DNA from: Phyto melanocephala
Taxonomy: Eukaryota > Arthropoda > Insecta > Diptera > Rhinophoridae
Direction of reading: 5' to 3'
NCBI GenBank assembly: GCA_941918925.1
Contig: OW799236.1
Coordinates: forward strand, 74,676,465 to 74,740,464
Length of the DNA stretch: 64,000 nucleotides
Part shown: positions 59,280 through 64,000 of the stretch, in pieces
Position numbering within the stretch: position 1 is the stretch's first letter
How the letters are laid out: each line of letters begins with the position of its first letter
Position numbers and translations under genes: made by a program
The notes under the pieces: model-generated
What the model was told of the DNA's origin: nothing
What the model saw: the letters and a program-made list of their open reading frames with translations, nothing else
The model's database searches: none

Positions 59280-59870
59280 TTTTTTTAAGTGGAACATGTT
59301 GGAATTGTGAAAGTTATGCTAAAACCGCTCTGAAACTTTGAAGAAGTTTTAGTCGAGAAAATGCACCTGTTTTGTCAACTATTTGAAGAGGGGTCAACAA
59401 CTTTGAAGAAAGTGAAAACCCGAAAACATTAATTCGGCTTCTTTTCCAACAATTTGAACAAATTTCACGAAGCACTTCGCAGCGAATTTTGAAAAAATAC
59501 CTCCACCTTCATGCATAAAAAAATGCAGCTTGCTGAGGAGTCAAGTCACCAGATCATTGAAAGCACCTGGAATTTGTTCAATCGGGAAAAAGGGATATCA
59601 ATGCCAGTTTGTTTTAGCAAGATGGTGCCAACTGCCACACCGCACATTAAATAATTCATTTATTGCAGCAACTACTTCCAAAACAATATTTTAAAGTATT
59701 TCTGATGTCAACTTTCCACTTAAATCATGAGATTTAACCTAATGCGATTTTTTTCCTTGGGGTTTTGTGAAATATTGCGATTATGTGAATAAACAAGAAA
59801 CAATTCCTGAACTTAAATTCGAGCTCCAATGCGTCAATAATATAGTTACAGTTTTCGCAAAAAATATCTG
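59280..59870 (+). pseudogene. mariner transposase remnant
   Basis: With frame changes, the plus strand reads a worn linker region (TLKKVKTRKH), then IESTWNLFNREKGISMPV, QDGANCHTAH (second catalytic D), and LLQQLLPKQYF. After this comes the block FFLGVL-NIAIM or, in the other frame, CDYVNKQETIPELKFELQC (parallel to the region after FFLWGF). It is close to the family of the GC-rich element at 15563 in this last block (YVNK-ET). Ends not identified. Confidence 0.65.
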
Positions 59871-59956
59871 TTTTAACTTAAAAATAAATAAGTACATTCT
59901 TACTGCTACACACAATTTATATATTTATATCACGTAATAGAAAATATTTAAAGAAA

Positions 59957-60060
59957 CGGGTTCCCCGTTGGACTTGTTTGGGAATTACGGCTTTGATTGC
60001 AGCCAGAGACTCTGGTCTGTTACACTACATCAGTCTTCTACTCTGTTAATTAAAATGAAA
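59957..60060 (+). mobile_element. tRNA-derived SINE, diverged copy 3
   Basis: GGGTTCCCCGTTGGACTTGT matches the head of the SINE at 566-766 (GGTGCCCCGATGGACTAG), followed by the worn B box GGCTTTGATTGCAG and GAGACTCTGGTCTG, then CTTCTACTCTGT. Both promoter boxes carry mutations, so it should be inactive. Confidence 0.6.
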
Positions 60061-61787
60061 TATAATTTGTAATCGTATTGTATTGAATGAATATTTGTTT
60101 TTAATTTTCGAACAACCCTCGTAATTAGCCATCGACCCAAATTTATCCGCATATGTGCATGGAATCTATCGAAATTGTGGCCCAACAATAATACACATCA
60201 GCTGCTGTGTTTATAAAGTGGTCCATTAGTTTTGGATATCGTTACAGTTTTTCTTCTTTCTGTTTATATTAAATTTTTTACTGTTTTTTATTGTTTTTGT
60301 TTTTCTACCATTTTTGGCATAAGTTTGTAAATGTGTCATGGTGTGCAATATTTAGTGCACCGAAAGACAACATCCAAGAAATAACGAATTGCAAAACAAA
60401 TTTTCCTGTTTACCATAAAACTCTATGATGATGGAATTTTCGACTTCAGGTTTGTTTGGATTTTCTTTTTGTCTTTATTGCTGGTTTGAGAAAGAAAAAC
60501 GAAAAATGTGGAAAAATACGAAAATTTTTAATTTGCAATGAACTAATGTGTATGTATATGTGTCTTGTTAGCTGATACAAAATATTGTTTTATTGGTCAG
60601 ACATTGGAAATGTCTCTTTGTAAATACTACTCAAATCGAAATGAAAATTAAAAAAAAATTACTGAATACTGTGTGTTTTTCAATATGTGTCTCTAATTGA
60701 TCGAAGATGTAAAGGATTTTAAACTAACTTTATGGTTTTTATGCAACATTTGATCCGTGATAGTGTTTGATGCGATGATGACTGTGAGAGGACATAACGG
60801 AAAGTCGAATAATTATTGAGAAATATTAGGACACAATTTAAAGATGTCCAATTGTTTTGAAACTTATTACCGAAGAGGAATAATGCTATTATATTTATGT
60901 TTAAAGCATATAAACTGTGGCACAGTGGTCAAAAATGTTGTAAGCCTTTAAGTATATTTTAAGGCAATGAAATTGATCAGATCAATGACAATAGTAAGGA
61001 AAGGACTACTAGACTGTCGCTAAAGCTTATTAGCTTTAATAAAAATGTTTTTTGAATATAATGGATCTGATTGTTAAAATCATAATTTTTGATTATTCAC
61101 AATTGGGAATATCTTAGATGAGAGAATATATATGAAGTTTTGACATTTGGAAAGGAACTGCAGATGGTCATCTTATCAATTGAGACCGAACTCACTTTTA
61201 ACTCAAACTTTGAACTTCATAGAAAATAATATTAATTAGACTTTGATACGAAACCACTTAGTGTGAATTCGCCTTGAACTTAACTAAGTGTATCCAGTAC
61301 ATTCGTGCATATGAAATAGCGAATTGCTACAACAAAGCATCGTTTTCATGTATGTTTTATGTGAAGGCAAATTCATAAACCAGAGGTGGAAAAGTTCGTG
61401 TGATAGGTTTTTTTTAGCCCTGATATAAGATAGGATAAATATTTGTAAAACTCATGATAAAGGGTACAAAACAATAACAAATGTAAATAAATTTAGTACA
61501 TTTGAAATAAAAAAAATAAAAATGTATTTTTTTTAAACCGAAAGCAAAAGCTAATATTCCATCCCTGCACAAATAAATAAGATAAACAAACAAAAAACTA
61601 AGAATTAAAAAAAAAAAAAATTTTGTAGTCAAGAAACCCAACTTGTAATCTTCACTTCCAAACTCCTATACCGATAAGGTAGTTATTGTCAATTTAATGA
61701 TCTCAGATTTCATCGCGAAAATTTTCCCTTAAGTACATAATGGTTTGAAAGCTGATGTAAGATTTCTAAAATAATACAGTTTCAAAC
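60061..61787. other. AT-rich stretch, no gene seen
   Basis: No recognisable element. A lone CACAGTGG at 60921 matches the Transib end but has no partner. The minus-strand frame at 61414-61641 is F/Y/L-rich and non-genic. Confidence 0.35.
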
Positions 61788-61792
61788 CACTG

Positions 61793-62475
61793 CACATAGG
61801 TCTGGCGAGCCACATTTTTTGGCCAAAACTCAACTTTTTTTCCTATATTTGTTGTTGGAGTATTATAGCAAACACTTCAGATAAAAAAAAAAGTAATTTG
61901 TTTTTGAACATTTGATTTAGCTGTTACTCTATGAAGTGAGAAAGTTCAATACTTTAATTGCAGTGGTTAACTGAAACACGTGGTGTAGTTTTTTGTTTAA
62001 ATTGAGTCACATGTTACACGGAAATAAGATAGCTATTTAAATCTATTAGCTATGAATATTAATGACGATGGCAGTATTTCAATTTATAACAGTAAAATAT
62101 TTAATAAAAATTATGGTAATAAGAAATTACGTAAAAAATTTTCATAACCTCAAATTCGAATTTCAAGCGATTTCAACGAACCAAAAACACACAAAATTAC
62201 AGTGATATTTGGTGCTTACGAATCGTCAATCATTTTCTGCTAGTTGTTGCATATTTTAAGGAAATCAATTTTTGTTTTAGGAAACTTTTGCTTGAAAAAT
62301 TGTGATTTACTCAGAGTTTGGCAAAGTGGAAATAAAGAACAAGAAAAAACCGAATTAATAAAAACTTAATAAAATGTATGTTTTTGTGTTACTATATGTG
62401 TTTTTTATTTGAATTCATATATACAACTGATCATTTTAATTTTGGCCAAAAAATGTGGCTCGCCAGACCTATGCG
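61793..62475. mobile_element. terminal-inverted-repeat element flanked by CACTG, possible Transib relative
   Basis: A 683-bp element with 36-bp inverted ends differing at one base. The left end begins CACATAGGTCTGGCGAGCCA; the right, inverted, begins CGCATAGGTCTGGCGAGCCA. It is flanked by identical 5-bp repeats, CACTG, at 61788-61792 and 62476-62480. The near identity of the ends suggests recent movement. There is no coding frame. The 5-bp duplication and CAC start fit Transib, but the TIR differs from that of 7146-9256. A 6-bp TGCACA/TGCGCA reading of the flanks is the alternative. Confidence 0.6.
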
Positions 62476-62480
62476 CACTG

Positions 62481-62999
62481 TGTGTTGATTAGATTCGTTT
62501 GAAACTCATTAGATAATGTAATAAGTTTTATGTTTCAATACAGTCAAAACAATGCATGTTTGAAACATATTTGAAAACAGTTTAATTTCAAACAATTCTC
62601 CACAGACGACATGTTCAAGCAGAGATGGATATAGTGTAAATCAAAGATGCCAGCATTTGATAAGATTTTAATTATTTCTTTGTGTCATCATTAACAAAAA
62701 ATTTTTTTTTCTCAAAAACATTTATTTATAAATATTTTTAAAGAAAAAATACTTTCTTTGCTAATATGTTTTATTATTCTATTAAAAGACAAAACCAATT
62801 TCATTTCGGAAACCAAAAGTAATTGTTTGAAACAAACATTTTGAAATCAACGTAAATAAGAAGAGAATAACTGTGCTAGGCACTTGAAGTGGTATTTATG
62901 CAAATGACCATATTTTTTATTAATTATTTTATATTGATTTAAGACATAAAATTAGTGAAATAATTATAATTGCAGAAATTACTCACTTTAGCTCGGTGT
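62481..62999. other. AT-rich stretch, no gene seen
   Basis: No recognisable feature. Confidence 0.4.
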
Positions 63000-63345
63000 G
63001 GACAACTTTTGCCTTGACTATAGCCTTCTAACGGTTAAAAAATTGGTTGCATGCTGCACGAACTTGGCGAATTTCCAAGGATTTATTCTCGGACGATAAA
63101 AAATTTCCTATTCAGCAGTAATAAACATTCAAAAAGATCGTGCTGATTTAACTGAACGCACTAACGAAAGTTTGAGCATACGAACGACAACACGTAATAT
63201 TTTCCTTCCCAAATGATAACAAGGCTAGCTTTAACCACCGAGAGACGGTGTCCAATCTTTTTCATCGAGCCTGGTGTAAAAGTTATTGCGACTTATTATT
63301 AGGAGAATGTTTAAGAAGCTGCTTTGGAGCTAGGGGCACCTAAAC
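63000..63345 (+). pseudogene. mariner-like transposase remnant, third lineage
   Basis: The plus strand, with breaks, reads HAARTWRISKDLFSDDKKF (first catalytic D in FSDDKKF), then LNALTKV-AYERQHVIFSF and NLFHRAWCKSYCDLLLGECL. In other frames LTERTNESLSIRTTTR and FFIEPGVKVIATYY are visible. This is the order DEKKF...RTATR--F...FIEPGVKVN--YY in one mariner group. The following frame at 63324-63548 is not recognised and probably chance. Confidence 0.6.
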
Positions 63346-63628
63346 GTTGTGGTTGTAGCCCATACCCCAACAAGACCTCGTACCTTTTCATAAGCTCGTG
63401 TGAACTAAGAATAACTAAAAAACCATATCAATCACTTCATTTTAATCACAAAAGGCCTTTTGGTTTCGCCAGATGTAAATCTGATGGACTATTCCATATG
63501 TACCATTATAGAGGTCAAAATAAAAATATGTCATTATGGATGTACTGAAGAAATCCATTTTACCAAATTCATAACAAAATCCAGATCAAAAATTTTTGAA
63601 GGTAACCAAAGCAAATAAGAATAATTTA

Positions 63629-64000
63629 TTTGGCCGTGGCAAATCTGATAATACCCTTCATCATCATGTACATAGGTAAAGTGACCACATCGTAGCTTAG
63701 CCTAGATTTTAGATTTAATTTTCTCATTTTTTCCGAAGCCACTTCTAATATTGGAGTTTTACATAGTCAAGACCTTTCGTTGGATACCCATATTGATTTA
63801 ATTGATTTTAACTTCTTTTAAGTAGTTTAATGTATTCTACTGATCAAGCATTTTCGTTTAATAGCAATTTTAAAAAGGGGATAAAAATGGGAAATTTTTA
63901 ATTATTAGATTTTACCCATATCCATATTTATTGGACGCCATTTAGAGTTTAAATTTTTAAAGTGTATTATATTTTGTTAGTCAAGCCCATATCGCTCTTC
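63629..64000 (-). mobile_element. DINE-like element, third subfamily, cut by window end
   Basis: It starts with a worn hairpin (TTTGGCCGTGGCAAATCTGA), then ATACCCTTCATCATCATG and CATAGGTAAAG. Tandem units follow with GTATTCTACTGATCAAGC and AGTCAAGACCTTTCGTTGGA, like those at 47840-48310. It continues past the right edge. Confidence 0.5.

Noticed and set aside
60921..60928. CACAGTGG as another Transib end
   Set aside because: No inverted partner with a matching 5-bp duplication; the following bases differ from the Transib TIR after GGT.

Overview
This window reads as nuclear DNA from a higher fly, most likely a large-genome calyptrate (blowfly, flesh fly or muscid type). It is very AT-rich, has almost no long open frames, and is packed with decayed transposons. 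The clearest group marker is a repeat that I assign to the DINE-1/INE-1 (Helentron-related) type. It has a terminal ATTCGGC...GCCGAAT hairpin, inverted TATACCCTTCAC ends, (GTCT/GTCC)n tracts and CACGCCCA-type internal repeats. No bacterial, phage or CRISPR feature is visible. Species and repeat-family names could not be checked by database search.

One convincing host coding exon was found: a minus-strand first coding exon at 49702-50007. It carries a signal-peptide-like segment and a consensus splice donor. Most of the window probably lies in that gene's downstream intron or in intergenic DNA. Three weaker exon-like segments with good splice donors lie in the first 405 bases on the plus strand.

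The rest is mobile-element debris. From left to right: a tRNA-derived SINE with a perfect 14-bp target duplication (566-766); a hAT element with an 8-bp duplication and a hAT C-terminal coding remnant (2381-3245), next to a deleted mariner (3263-4047); a second mariner (6601-9509) split by a 2111-bp Transib element (7146-9256) with RAG1-like transposase remains, 5-bp CACTG target duplications and ends reading CACAGTG; Helitron-like elements (9510-9792, 11335-12193, 23897-24495); a LINE tail (10630-10870); a run of mariner remnants (15.5-20 kb, 29.3 kb, 46.3 kb, 54.9 kb, 59.3 kb, 63.0 kb); and many DINE-like copies, clustered at 20-32 kb and 42-48 kb. Further right are two TTA-flanked PIF/Harbinger-type MITEs (33855-34146, 51063-51932), two more LINE tails (27720-28320, 52555-52965), a hAT with a perfect 8-bp duplication (57614-59014) and a 683-bp element with 36-bp terminal repeats, again flanked by CACTG (61793-62475).

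Nesting gives a partial history. The 6601-9509 mariner is older than the Transib inside it, and a DINE-like copy at 45276-47090 is older than the mariner miniature element inside it. No intact autonomous element was found, so any mobility would need proteins encoded elsewhere. Translations, alignments and repeat boundaries were read by eye; end points without a stated target duplication are approximate.
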